NCBI GenBank assembly: GCA_963971575.1
Contig: OZ020625.1
Coordinates: 30,948,537 to 31,012,536 of the forward strand
Length of the DNA stretch: 64,000 nt
Reading direction: 5' to 3'
From: Liopterus haemorrhoidalis
Lineage: Eukaryota > Arthropoda > Insecta > Coleoptera > Dytiscidae
The notes beneath the pieces were generated by a model. That model was not told the DNA's origin, did not search any database, and saw only the letters and a list, made by a program, of their open reading frames with translations. The translations under genes were made by a program, and so were the position numbers. Within the stretch, counting starts at the first letter, position 1; the number at the start of each line of letters is the position of its first letter. Below are positions 12,901-27,900 of the stretch, in pieces.

Positions 12901-15900
12901 AAAAGATTATGAAAGAAAATAAGCGTAAACTTCGACTAGAACAAAAATGTGTAGGAAAAACTGAATGCAAGACTAAAAAACCAATGGTAGTAAGAAAACG
13001 AAAATCTGTCAAACGTATTTCTGTAAGTAGTAATAGTGAAGAGGAACCAATATTATGTGATACGTCTGATGAAGACGCTGAAAATGAAGCTGATAATTGT
13101 GCTGATTGTGGCGAAAACTATTATAAAACTCAGCTCTTGGAAGATTGGTTTCAATGTTTGATTTGTGACCTGTGGGTACATGAGAATTGTACACCATATG
13201 ATAATATGTGCTATAAATGTGGACAGAAGAAGAAAAAAGAGGTCCAGCAAGCACAAATTACAGGAAAGGGGAAAGGCAAAGGGAAATCTAGTACCGGCCA
13301 TCTATCCCGTGCTTCTACGGCCATCACTCCCGAACATGCCGGGTGAGATGGCCAGTTATGTTTTTTTTTTGACTAAAATTTTATGTATGTTTCTTGCATT
13401 ATAAGAATATCTTTATACAATTTTTTTAAAGATGGATTAATGTTAATTTTCCTTGAAATAAAAATTTATTTGTGATCTCATTATTTTCAGTTTTATTTAA
13501 CCTTTAAAAAACTATGGCCATCTCTAACGAATTTACCCTACATATATTTTTAATTTTTATTTACAATAATTATTTAAATAAGAAACTTTAGCTCTGAAGA
13601 TATATTGTTTGTTTTATTGCTTTATTTAAACTCTTTTAGCCAAATCTCTCTTTTTATATGTAGTACATAATTTTAAAAATTAATTTTTTTTTAACTTTTT
13701 CAAATTTCACATTAAACTGAATTTATGTCGTATAAATAATGTAAGTGAATTATCTGCCTTGTTTATTTCAATATCTTATTTTTAACCTTTGTTATATTAA
13801 AAAAAAAATCACTTGCTAACCCAGTTACTACGCCCATGCCCTAGTTGTAACTTATTTTAAATTTCCCGCTATACTGTATTTGATCAGTGTAAATCGTACT
13901 CGGTTCGCAGCGCTATCTACTTTTTTCTACTTTGAAATAGACCATAGTATACCTATACACTCCAGATGCATTATATTATAGAATAATGATTTTATAAATA
14001 TATAAATAAGGATTCGAAGATATATTTATAGGTTACGTTTTTAACCCTTTACCGCATAGTGTAATATATATGGCACATTCCGATTTTTATTTTTTATTTT
14101 ACTTTTAAAACTGAATGAGAACGTTAGTTCATGAATGTTCATATATGGCACATACACAGCAATGGATTCTGCAGTATCTCAAGTAATGGGCTGCAATAGA
14201 TTTGAGGATATCAAGCGGAATTTGCACTTCAACTCTGAATTTATTGAGAAAGAACAACTAGAAGATACGACCTTGTCTTTCAAAAATTCGAGGGCGACTG
14301 CTTTTAATCCCTAATGAAGAACACCAAGCAATTGACGAGCAAATAATACGGAATCATTTTCTTTTGGAACATAATGTAGAATCATAATGTTCCATGTATG
14401 GCACAAACCCTAAATTATTATTTTAATTATTATTTTTTCATAAAAATAATAATTTATATTTTAAATATATTTTTTTAATTAATTTTTCTATCAATAAACC
14501 AATTCCTAATGCTTATGAATTATTTAAGCCAAAAATAAAAATTCATGCAGTAAAGGGTTAATTTTTAACTTTTTAAGATACAGAATAGACCCGTATATGT
14601 ATTGTAATGGACAGTTTCTTACAGATTTTGTCTATAAGCTTAAAGATTTGCCACAGAATTATTTTACACAAGGACGAAATTACACATACGAAAATTACAC
14701 ATACAAAATTACACATTTATTTACTTTTATTTCCATCCAAATCGGTCCACCCGTTCTCGAGAAAATAATTTTTAAATTAAAATATTTCTTGAAAATATTC
14801 ATATAAATATTTAAATATTTTTTTACTATTTGTTTTAAAATTTGAGATAATAAAATTTATATCAAAAGATGCACAATGAAATTTTCTTTAAACTAAAAAA
14901 AAGTTTTTTAAAATCGGTCCATCCGTTATCGAGAATATAATTTTTAAATTAAAATATTTCTTGAAAATATTCATATAAATATTTAAATATTTTTTTACTA
15001 TTTGTTTTAAAATTTGAGATAATAAAATTTATATCAAAAGATGCACAATGAAATTTTCTTTAAACTAAAAAAAAGTTTTTTAAAATCGGTCTACCCGTTC
15101 TCGAGAAAATAATTTTTAAAATAATTTTTTTTTAAATCTGTCAGCCATTATTATATAATTTTGGACGTGTATCATTTATTTATTCAGAAACCACTCTTAC
15201 GGGAGTATAATGTGTAAGAAAGAGAACAATAGCGACTTTACTATGTAATAGAAAGAGATAAAAGATAAGAGTATTGTCTTTGATGGATCGTAAGGTTTTA
15301 AATGTGATTTTCTGTCTCTCTCTAACACAGAAATTAGAGAGAGCTGGAAACATAAATGTCTGCTTAGTGGGCGGGACTTTTTAACCAATGAGGCAATAAG
15401 GTGAATCTATCTTAAAACCTTACGATCCATCAAAGACAATACTCTTATCTTCTATCTCTTTCTATGACATGGTAAGGTCGCTATTGTTCTCTTTCTTACA
15501 CGTTATACTCCCGTAAGAGTGGTTTCTGAATAAATAAATGATATACGTCCAAAATTATAAAATAATGGCAAACTGATTTAAAAAAAGCTTTTTAATTACA
15601 GTCTGTTTCAAACGGTTAGGCGGAACTAAATGGGAATTTTGTTCTTTTAGGTTGTCACGAGAAGGGACCTTGCTAGGGTTATTTCATTTTTCACGTTGGA
15701 ATGTCAAAATTTAAAATTCCAACAATGAAACCATGGAAACGAAGTATATATGTCAAAATTTAATTATTTTTTTATATATTTTAATGACAAAAATATAAAT
15801 AATTGGGAAATTTGTAATAAGAATGACACAAAAAATTAACATATAAAGAAAATGACATTTTAAAATGATGAAAAAAATCAGCAAAAAATGTTTATTGTAA

Positions 15901-18900
15901 GTATGATTTACAAAGCTTAAACAACACGGCCAAAAAGCACGATTTAAACGATGAAAGTAACTAGATTGCAAAATCTAGTTCCGCTTAACCGTTTGGAACA
16001 GACTGTATGTTTTTTTTTTTATATTAATTTTACTATCTCAAATTTTAAAATAAACAATAAAATGTTTAGATATAAGTATATTTATATTTTGATTTGCAAG
16101 AAATATATATAAATTTTAAAATTATTTTCTCGAGAACGACTGAACCGATTTTAAAAAACTTTTTTTTGATTTTTTTGTATTAACCCTTTACCGCATAGTG
16201 TGCCATATATGGCACATTCCGATTTTTATTTTTTATTTTACTTTTAAAACTGAATCAGAACGTTACTTCATGAATGTTCATATATGCCACATACACAGCA
16301 ATGGATCCTGCAGTATCTCAAGTAATGGGCTGCAATAGATTTGAGGATATCAAGCGGAATTTGCACTTCAACGTTAACTCTGAATTTATTGCGAAAGGAC
16401 AACTAGAAGATACGACCTTTTCTTTCAAAAATTCGAGGGCGACTGCTTTTAATCCCTAATGAAGAACACCTAGCAATTGACGAGCAAATAATACGGAATC
16501 ATTTTCTTTTGTAACATAATGTAGAATCATAATGTTCCATGTATGGCACAAACCCTAAATAATTATTTTAATTATTATTTTTTCATAAAAATAATAATTA
16601 ATATTTTAAATATATTTTTTAAATTAATTTTTCTATCAATAAGAACCAATTCCTAATGCCCATGAATTATTTCAGCCAAAAATAAAAATTCATGCAGTAA
16701 AGGGTTAAATTGTATTTTGAAAATATAAATTAAGTTTTCAAAATAAGAGAATGCTTCACATCAAAACTACAAGTCAATATTTATTTATTAAATTTCTTAT
16801 TTTATACATTATAATTTAATATGGCATTATTTTTGCAGAACAATATTATTTTGCATATTTTACGTAAATAATATAATTGTTATTATGGCAAGTAACATAG
16901 CAATAAGTGTGTATGCCATATCTAAATGGTTTGAAGGAACAATATGTTGTTTTTATTTTATCCATTATTGTTTTTCATTTTCATCTGACAAAAAACGAAA
17001 ACATTTGCAATTAAGAATGTAGCTGTAATGGTTACAATTTGGAGCAAAACAATTAGAGTTTTCTTACCTCTAGTTGTATTTTGGGTAGTAAGATATTGAT
17101 ATGCTTGGCTGCCCTTTCGTTGACCTCGATCCAGTCATCGACCTTGAAGGGCAGGTGGACGACCTCTGCCCCGTCCAGGGTCACCACCAGGTGCTTGATG
17201 TCAAAACTCCTCTCTATCGTTATCAGGTGTTTGTTGTACATTAAAGTAATCGTGGTTGGACACATTTTCCCTGGGTTCTGGGTGCAGGGTTCATTACTCA
17301 CTACCACCTGAACAAAAATAAATGTATCAAAAGATGCGCCATCAAATTGTCTTTCATTCAAAAAAAAGTTTTTTAAATTCGGTTCACCCGTTCTCGAGAA
17401 AATAATTTTTAAATTATATATGGCTTGAAAATCTACATATAAACTTCTGAATATTTTTTTTATGTTTCTTTTTAAATTTAAGATAATAATATTTATATCA
17501 AAAGATGCGCCATGAAATTTTATTTAAACCAAAAAAAAGTTTTTTAAAATCGGTCCACCCGTTCTAGAGAAAATAATTTTTAAATTAAAATATTTCTTGA
17601 AAATATTCATATAACTATTTAAATGTTTTTTAAATTTTTATTTTAAATTTTGAGATGATAATATTTATATCAAAAGATGCGCCATGAAATTTTCTTTAAA
17701 CTAAAAAAAAGTTTTTTAAAATCGGTTCACTCGTTCTGGAGAAAATAATTTTTAAATTAAAATATTTCTTGAAAATATTCATATAAATATTTAAATATAT
17801 TTTAAATGTTTATTTTAAAATTTGAGATAATAAAATTTATATCAAAAGATGCGCAATGAAATTTTATTTAAACTAAAAAAAAGTTTTTTTAAATCGGTTC
17901 ACTCGTTCTGGAGATAATAATTTTTAAATTAAAATATTTCTTGAAAATATTCATATAAATATTTAAATATATTTTAAATGTTTATTTTAAAATTTGAGAT
18001 AATAAAATTTATATCAAAAGATGCACCATGAAATTTTCTTTAAACTAAAAAAAAGTTTTTTAAAATCAGTCCACCCGTTCTGGAGAAAATAATTTTTAAA
18101 TTAAAATATTTCTTGAAAATATTCATATAAATATTTAAATATTTTTTAAATGTTTATTTTAAAATTTGAGATAATAAAATTTATATCAAAAGATGCGCCA
18201 TGAAATATTCTTTAAACTAAAAAAAGTTTTTTAAAATCGGTCCACCCGTTCTCGAGAAAATAATTTTTAAATTAATTTTTTTTTTAAATCTGTCAGCCAT
18301 TATTATATAATTTTAGACGTATATCATTTATTCATTCAGAAACCACTCTTACGGGAGTATAATGTGTAAGAAAGAGAACAATAGCGACCTTAATATGTAA
18401 TAGAAAGAGAAAGTAGATAAGAGTATTGTCTATGATGGATCGTAAGGTTTTCTGTTTCTCTCTAACACATTGAAATTAGAGAGAGCTCCAAACATAAATG
18501 TCTGCTTAGTGGGCGGGACTTTTCAACCAATGAGACAATGAGGTGGATCTATCTTAAAACCTTACGATCCATCAAAGACAATACTCTTATCTACTATCTC
18601 TTTCTATTACATGGTAAGGTCGCTATTGTTCTCTTTCTTACACATTAATCTCCCGTAAGAGTGGTTTCTGAATAAATAAATGATATACGTCCACAATTAT
18701 ATAAAATGGCTGACTGATTTAAAAAAAAATTTAATTTAAAGAAAATTTCATGGCGCATCTTTTGATATTAATTTTATTATCTCAAATTTAAAAATAAACA
18801 ATAAAATGTTTAGATATAGTATATTTATATTTTGATTTTCAAAAAATATATAATTTTAAAATTATTTTCTCGAGAACCACTGAACTCATTTTAAAAAACT

Positions 18901-21900
18901 TTTTTTTGATTTAAAGAAAATTTAATGGCGCATCCTTTGTTGTAAATTTCAAATTACAAAAACTATTTATTAAGGCCTTAAAAAATTATCCCCAATTTTC
19001 AAAATTTTTAACTTAATTTTTAAAAAACTTTTAAATGAATTTTAATTTTTTTCATTACTATAAAAATCAAAAACTTCCCGTCTTAAGGCTGTAATGCACA
19101 AAAAAAAATCGACATGAGTACCTACACACCCATTTCTAGTTAACCGATTTTTACTATAAGTTAATCAACTCGTGCTATTTATGTCAAAAGCTTGAATATG
19201 AAGTTTCATAAAAATCCTTTTAGCTGAATTTGCTCTGCACGTGTACACAGACAGACAGACGGACGGATGGACAGACAGACAGACACATATACACTTTATA
19301 TACACTAATCGAAAATCAAAATCGGTCCTCAGTAAAATGTCACCCAGTTCAATCAATGTTGACGGCAACCTACCCATACACTTGCCGATATTATTGCAAT
19401 TCTCCCCTTTTATATTGCGGTAATAAAAATATATTTCAAAAACAATTTTTATAACCCGCAGTTCAGAAAATATTGACGGTAACCTACCCGTACACTTGCC
19501 GATATATCTAGGATTCTCCCCTCTTACACTGCAGTAATGAAAATTTATTTTAAAAATTATTTTTATGTCCCAGCTTTGTAACAGTTGGCGGTAACCTACC
19601 CGTACACTTGCCGATATATCTAGGATTCTCCCGTCTTACACTGCAGTAATGAAAATTTATTTTAAAAAATATTTTTATGTCCCAGCTTTGTAACAGTTGG
19701 CGGTAACCTACCCGTACACTCGCCGATATATCTAGGATTCTTCCCTCTTACACTGCAGTAGTGAAAATTTATTTGTAAAGTACTTTATGAGGGCGGTCGG
19801 TCCTGTGGTAGCCACAGCTGATTTTTTTTACTAACCTGGAAGTCATGGGGTTTTCCTTTCTTGATAACTTTATCCCTAACCATGATGTAGCTGCAATTGG
19901 TATCAACGGTAACGTTGTTTCCATCGAACTGAACGTATTTGAGATTGGGCAATACATTGCACTCGCAGTCCCGGCATTGTCGAGCCGGCACACAAGCCTG
20001 GTGCTTCCTGACCGTGCCCGGGGGGCAGTAGCATCCCGGGAAACACACCCCGGGAGTCGTGGGACAAGCGTCCGGCTGGGCTAGATTCGAACAACTTGGT
20101 TCGCATCGCCGACGATAGCAATCATGATGGACAAGCGGAGCAGCACATTCGGAGGCTGAAAAAAAGAGCAATAAGAGATAATTTAGTGATATAAGCAATG
20201 GGGGATGTAAATAAAGAGGCCTTTTATGCAATGGTTCAAACCGGAACTCTCTATCTTATCTAGTTTTTGAGTTATGAATTTTTGAAAATTTAAATATTTT
20301 TTTGTGCATTACAGCCTTAAGAAGGGAAGTTGTTGATTTTTACAGTAATGAAGAAAAAGACTCTCTTTCAAATGGTTCAAACCGCAACTCTATATCTTAT
20401 CTAGTTTTAGAGTTATGAATTTTTGAAAACTTCAATACTTTTTTGCGCCCAAATGGCTCAAATGAGAAAGTTGTTGATTTTTTGAATAAGAAACAAAAAA
20501 AATTTCTTTCTCATGGTTTAAACCGAAACTCTATATCTTAACCAGTTTTTGAGTTATGAATTTTTGAAAATTTCAATATTTTTTTGCGGCTCAATAGCTC
20601 AAATGAGAATGTTGTTGATTTTTTTTGGTAAAGTACAATATGATATTCTTCCTAATGGTTTAAACCGAAACTCTCTACCTTAACTAGTTTTTGAGTTATG
20701 AATTTTTAAAAATTTCAATATTTTTTTGCGGCTCAATGGCTCAAATGAGAGAGTTGTTGATTTTTTTGGCAAAGTACATTATGATATTCTTTCTAATGGT
20801 TTAGACCGGAACTCTCTACCTTAACTAGTTTTTGAGTTATGAATTTTTGAAAATTTCAATATTTTTTTGCGCCCAAATGGCTCAAATGAGAAAGTTATTG
20901 ATTTTTTGAATAAGAAGCAAAAAGATTTTCTTTCTAATGGTTTAAACCGCAACTCTCTATCTTATCTAGTTTTTAAGTTATAAATTTTTGAATGTTTAGA
21001 TAAATTTTGGGCCTCAGAGGCTCAAGTGAGAAGATTTATTACTTTTATATAATGAAAAGAAATACCCTCTCTCTAATGGTTTAAACCGTAAATCTCTATC
21101 TTAACTAGTTTTGGAGTGTTGACTTTAATTTTGACCTTCTTGAATATTTAAATATTTTTTTGGGCCTCAGAGACTAAAGTGAGGGGGCTGCTAATTTTCC
21201 TAGTAATAACTAAAAATATTCTCTTTCTAACGCTTCAAACCGCAACCCTCTATCTAAATTAGTTTTTAAGTTATTAATTTTTTAGTTAAAATAAATTTTT
21301 AGTCACCTCTATTCACAAAAAGTTCGTCCATATAACACAATGTGTAAGACAAAGACAAACGTGAGACAAGGATACAGACGTTGGACGTATGTAGTTTCTT
21401 ACTATAGAAAACTTTCTTATGGAAGTATAATGCGTAAGAAAGAGAACAGCAACATTTCAATGTGATAGAAAGAAATAGAGGATAAAAGTGTCGTCTGTGA
21501 TTATGTAATCGCTGCAGTCGTCTATCTCTTTCTAACACATAGCAATTAAAAAGAGATCAAAACAAAAATGTCTGCTTAGTAGGCGGGACTTTTTAACCAA
21601 TGAGACAATGAGGTGAATCTCTCTCTCTCTAACACATAGAAATTAGAAGGAGCTCGAAACAAATATGGATTCTCAGTAGGCGTTACAATGTTGTCAAAGT
21701 TTGAAAAATGTTTGGGCCTGAATGGCTCAAATGACAAAGTTTGTAATTTTTTTACTAATAAATAAAAGGTTATTCTTTCGAATGGTTTAAACCACAACTC
21801 TCTATCTCCACTCACTTTTGAGTTATAAATTTTTGAAAAAAATATATTTTAATAAGTTTTGAGAAAATTTTTTGAAAGTTTTAAAAATGTTTGCGCCTGA

Positions 21901-24900
21901 ATGGCTCAAGTGAGAAAGTTTATAATTTTTCTACTAATAAATAAAAGATTGCTCTTTCGAATGGTTTGAACCGCAGCTCTCTATCTCAACCCACTTTTGA
22001 GTTATAAATTTTTGAAAAAAATATATTTTAATAAGTTTTGAGAAATTTTTTTGAAAGTTTAAAAAATGTTTGCGCCTTAATGGCTCAAGTGAGAAAGTTT
22101 GTATTTTTTTTGCTAAAAAATAAGATACTGTTCTTTTGAATGGTTCAAACCGCAACTCTCTATCTCTACTCACTTTTGAGTTATAAATTTTTGAAAAAAA
22201 TATATTTTAATAAGTTTTGAGAAAAACTTTTGAAAATTTAAAAAATGTTTGTGCCTGAATGGGTCCAGTGAAAATATTTATAATTTTTTTACTAATAAAT
22301 AAAAGGTCATTCTTTCGAATGGTTTAAACCGCAACTCTCTATCTCAACTCATTTTTGAGTTATGAATTTTTAACTTACGGCATTCATGTTGAACTCTCCA
22401 GTCACTTAATTCGACATCCGTGTCTTTGGACAAGCATTGAACCACGAAGGCCTCCAGAACCATGCACCTGCATTGTTCATGGGTGGTTCCATTCCTGACG
22501 GTACCCTCCAGGCACTCGCAGGCGATCTCCAGACACCTGGACACGAACCCATCGACGTCGAGGACCCCATGACAAGCGCTTAGTGTGTGTTCTTTGACTG
22601 CGTTACACATTTTCCAAGCTTGGTCCTGTAAGTCCGCCGGGCAGGTCTTGGCGTCGCAGGGGAGGGGGGACAAAGCCCAGGAGTCCCCAAACTCTGGGGT
22701 TGTCCGGGATTGCTTCCCTTCTGGGGTTCTTTTGTCGTCAAAGGCGAGATTGTTATAGAAACCGCAAAGTCCATCGACTTGGGCTACTAGTTTGTCAGTT
22801 AGACCAACCTGATAAAAATAAAATCATTAATTCTTGTATCAAGAACTTTCATTTGATACTCTACTTAAAATTAATATTAAAAAAACATAGATAAATACGT
22901 ATTTGTTTACATTTTTCGAGCGATTAAGAGCAAAAAAGGGAAACACTGTTGTAACTCTTTTATATATGGTGCGATTTTGAAAAATTGAACATTTTTGGAT
23001 TCAGGGAAATTAACTCAGTCTGTCTGTATGTTTGTAAAAGAATATTTTCGATTTTGGTAGGAAATATCATCAATTTTTTTAAAAAATTATCACTGCTGTA
23101 ACTCGTTTATTTATGGTACGATTTTGAAAAATTAGATATTTTTGTATTCAGGGAAATTAACTCAGTTTGTCTGTATGTTTGGAAAAAATTATTTTGGATT
23201 TTGGTAGAAAATATCATCAAATTTTGAAAAAAATTATCACTGCTGTAACTCGTTTATTTATGGTACGATTTTGAAAAATTAGATATTTTTGGATTCAGGG
23301 AAATTAACTCAGTTTGTCTGTATGTTTGGAAAAAATTATTTTGGATTTTGGTAGAAAATATAATCAAATTATGAAAAAAATTATCACTGCTGTAACTCGT
23401 TTATTTATGGTACGATTTTGAAAAATTAGATATTTTTGGATTCAGGAGAATTAACTCAGTCTGTCTGTATATTTGGAAAAGAATATTTTGGATGCAGATA
23501 GAAAATATCATCAGTTTTTGAAAAAAATATCACTGCTGTAACTCGTTTATTTATGGTACGATATTGAAAAATTAGACATTTTTGGATTCAGGAAAATTAA
23601 TTGAGTCTGTCTGTATATTTGGAAAAGAATATTTTGGATGCAGATAGAAAATATCATCAGTTTTTGAAAAAAATATCACTGCTGTAACTCGTTTATTTAT
23701 GGTACGATTTGATAAAATTGAACATTTTTGGATTCAAGAGAATTAACTGAGTCTGTCTGTATATTTGGAAAAGAATATTTTGGATGCAGATAGAAAATAT
23801 CATCAGTTTTTGAAAAAAATATCACTGCTGTAACTCGTTTATTTATGGTACGATTTGATAAAATTGAACATTTTTGGATTCAGGAGAATTAACTGAGTCT
23901 GTCTGTATATTTGGAAAAGAATATTTTGGATGCAGATAGAAAATATCATCAGTTTTTGAAAAAAATATCACTGCTGTAACTCGTTTATTTATGGTACGAT
24001 TTTGAAAAATTGAACATTTTTGGATTCAAGAGAATTAACTCAGTCTGTCTGTATGTTTGGAAAAGAATATTTTGGATTCTGGTAGAAAATATCATCAGTT
24101 TTTGAAAAAAATTATCACTGCTGTAACTCGTTTATTTATGGTACGATTTTGAAAAATTAGACATTTTTGGATTCAGGGGAATTAACTGAGTCTGTTTGTA
24201 TGTTTGGAAAAGAATATTTTGGATGCTGATAGAAAATATCATCAGTTTTTGGAAAAAAAATATCACTGCTGTAACTCGTTTATTTATGGTACGATTTTGA
24301 AAAATCAGACATTTTTGGATTCAGGGGAATTAACTGAGTCTGTTTGTATGTTTGGAAAAGAATATTTTGGATTCTGGTAGAAAATATCACCAGTTTTTGA
24401 AAAAAATATCACTGCTGTAACTCCTTTATTTATGGTACGATATTGAAAAATTTGACACTTTGGATTCAGGAGAATTAACTGAGTCTGTCTGTATATTTGG
24501 AAAAGAATATTTTGGATTCTGGTAGAAAATATCATCAGTTTTTGAAAAAAATATCACTGCTGTAACTCCTTTATTTATGGTACGATATTGAAAAATTTGA
24601 CATTTTTGGATTCAGGAGAATTAACTGAGTCTGTCTGTATATTTGGAAAAGAATATTTTATATTTTGGTAGAAAATATCATCAGTTTTTGAAAAAAATAT
24701 CACTGCTGTAACTCCTTTATTTATGGTACGATATTGAAAAATTTGACATTTTTGGATTCAGGAGAATTAACTGAGTCTGTCTGTATATTTGGAAAAGAAT
24801 ATTTTATATTTTGGTAGAAAATATCATCAGTTTTTGAAAAAAATATCACTGCTGTAACTCCTTTATTTATGGTACGATATTGAAAAATTAGACATTTTTG

Positions 24901-27900
24901 GATTCAGGAGAATTATCTGAGTCTGTCTGTATATTTGGAAAAGAATATTTTATATTTTGGTAGAAAATATCATCAGTTTTTGAAAAAAATATCACTGCTG
25001 TAACTCCTTTATTTATGGTACGATATTGAAAAATTTGACATTTTTGGATTCAGGAGAATTAACTGAGTCTGTCTGTATATTTGGAAAAGAATATTTTATA
25101 TTTTGGTAGAAAATATCATCAGTTTTTGAAAAAAATATCACTGCTGTAACTCCTTTATTTAAGGTACGATATTGAAAAATTTGATATTTTTGGATTCAGG
25201 AGAATTAACTCAGTCTGTCTGTTTGTTTGGAAAAGAATATTTTGGATTCGGGTAGAAAATATCATCAGTTTTTGAAAAAAATATCACTGCTGTAACTCCT
25301 TTATTTATGGTACGATATTGAAAAATTTGATATTTTTGGATTCAGGAGAATTAACTCAGTCTGTCTGTATATTTGGAAAAGAATATTTTGGATTCGGGTA
25401 GAAAATATATCAGTTTTTGAAAAAAATATCACTGCTGTAACTCCTTTATTTATGGTACGATTTTGAAAAATTAATATTTTTGGATTCAGGAGAATTAACT
25501 CAGTTTGTCTGTTTGTTTGGAAAAGAATATTTTGGATTCGGGTAGAAAATATCATCAGTTTTTGAAAAAAATATCACTGCTGTAACTCCTTTATTTATGG
25601 TACGATATTGAAAAATTTGATATTTTTGGATTCAGGAGAATTAACTCAGTCTGTCTGTTTGTTTGGAAAAGAATATTTTGGATTCGGGTAGAAAATATCA
25701 TCAGTTTTTGAAAAAAATATCACTGCTGTAACTCCTTTATTTATGGTACGATATTGAAAAATTTGATATTTTTGGATTCAAGAGAATTAACTCAGTCTGT
25801 CTGTATATTTGGAAAAGAATATTTTGGATTCGGGTAGAAAATATCATCAGTTTTTGAAAAAAATATCACTGCTGTAACTCCTTTATTTAAGGTACGATAT
25901 TGAAAAATTTGATATTTTTGGATTCAGGAGAATTAACTCAGTCGGTCTGTTTGTTTGGAAAAGAATATTTTGGATTCGGGTAGAAAATATCATCAGTTTT
26001 TGAAAAAAATATCACTGCTGTAACTCCTTTATTTATGGTACGATATTGAAAAATTTGATATTTTTGGATTCAAGAGAATTAACTCAGTCTGTCTGTTTGT
26101 TTGGAAAAGAATATTTTGGATTCGGGTAGAAAATATCATCAGTTTTTGAAAAAAATATCACTGCTGTAACTCCTTTATTTATGGTACGATATTGAAAAAT
26201 TTGATATTTTTGGATTCAGGAGAATTAACTCAGTCTATCTGTATATTTGGAAAAGAATATTTTGGATTCGGGTAGAAAATATCATCAGTTTTTGAAAAAA
26301 ATATCACTGCTGTAACTCCTTTATTTATGGTACGATTTTGAAAAATTTGATATTTTTGGATTCAGGAGAATTAACTCAGTCTGTCTGTTTGTTTGGAAAA
26401 GAATATTTTGGATTCGGGTAGAAAATATCATCAGTTTTTGAAAAAAATATCACTGCTGTAACTCCTTTATTTATGGTACGATATTGAAAAATTTGATATT
26501 TTTGGATTCAGGAGAATTAACTCAGTCTGTCTGTTTGTTTGGAAAAGAATATTTTGGATTCGGGTAGAAAATATCATCAGTTTTTGAAAAAAATATCACT
26601 GCTGTAACTCCGTTATTTATGGTACGATATTGAAAAATTTGATATTTTTGGATTCAGGAGAATTAACTCAGTCTGTCTGTATATTTGGAAAAGAATATTT
26701 TGGATTCGGGTAGAAAATATCATCAGTTTTTGAAAAAAATATCACTGCTGTAACTCCTTTATTTATGGTACGATATTGAAAAATTTGATATTTTTGGATT
26801 CAAGAGAATTAACTCAGTCTGTCTGTTTGTTTGGAAAAGAATATTTTGGATTCGGGTAGAAAATATCATCAGTTTTTGAAAAAAATATCACTGCTGTAAC
26901 TCCTTTATTTATGGTACGATATTGAAAAATTTGATATTTTTGGATTCAGGAGAATTAACTCAGTCTGTCTGTTTGTTTGGAAAAGAATATTTTGGATTCG
27001 GGTAGAAAATATCATCAGTTTTTGAAAAAAATATCACTGCTGTAACTCCTTTATTTATGGTACGATATTGAAAAATTTGATATTTTTGGATTCAGGAGAA
27101 TTAACTCAGTCTGTCTGTATATTTGGAAAAGAATATTTTGGATTCGGGTAGAAAATATCATCAGTTTTTGAAAAAAATATCACTGCTGTAACTCCTTTAT
27201 TTATGGTACGATATTGAAAAATTTGATATTTTTGGATTCAGGAGAATTAACTCAGTCTGTCTGTTTGTTTGGAAAAGAATATTTTGGATTCGGGTAGAAA
27301 ATATCATCAGTTTTTGAAAAAAATATCACTGCTGTAACTCCTTTATTTATGGTACGATATTGAAAAATTTGATATTTTTGGATTCAGGAGAATTAACTCA
27401 GTCTGTCTGTTTGTTTGGAAAAGAATATTTTGGATTCGGGTAGAAAATATCATCAGTTTTTGAAAAAAATATCACTGCTGTAACTCCTTTATTTATGGTA
27501 CGATATTGAAAAATTTGATATTTTTGGATTCAGGAGAATTAACTCAGTCTGTCTGTATATTTGGAAAAGAATATTTTGGATTCGGGTAGAAAATATCATC
27601 AGTTTTTGAAAAAAATATCACTGCTGTAACTCCTTTATTTATGGTACGATATTGAAAAATTTGATATTTTTGGATTCAGGAGAATTAACTGAGTCTGTCT
27701 GTATATTTGGAAAAGAATATTTTATATTTTGGTAGAAAATATCATCAGTTTTTGAAAAAAATATCACTGCTGTAACTCCTTTATTTATGGTACGATATTG
27801 AAAAATTTGACATTTTTGGATTCAGGAGAATTAACTGAGTCTGTCTGTATATTTGGAAAAGAATATTTTATATTTTGGTAGAAAATATCATCAGTTTTTG

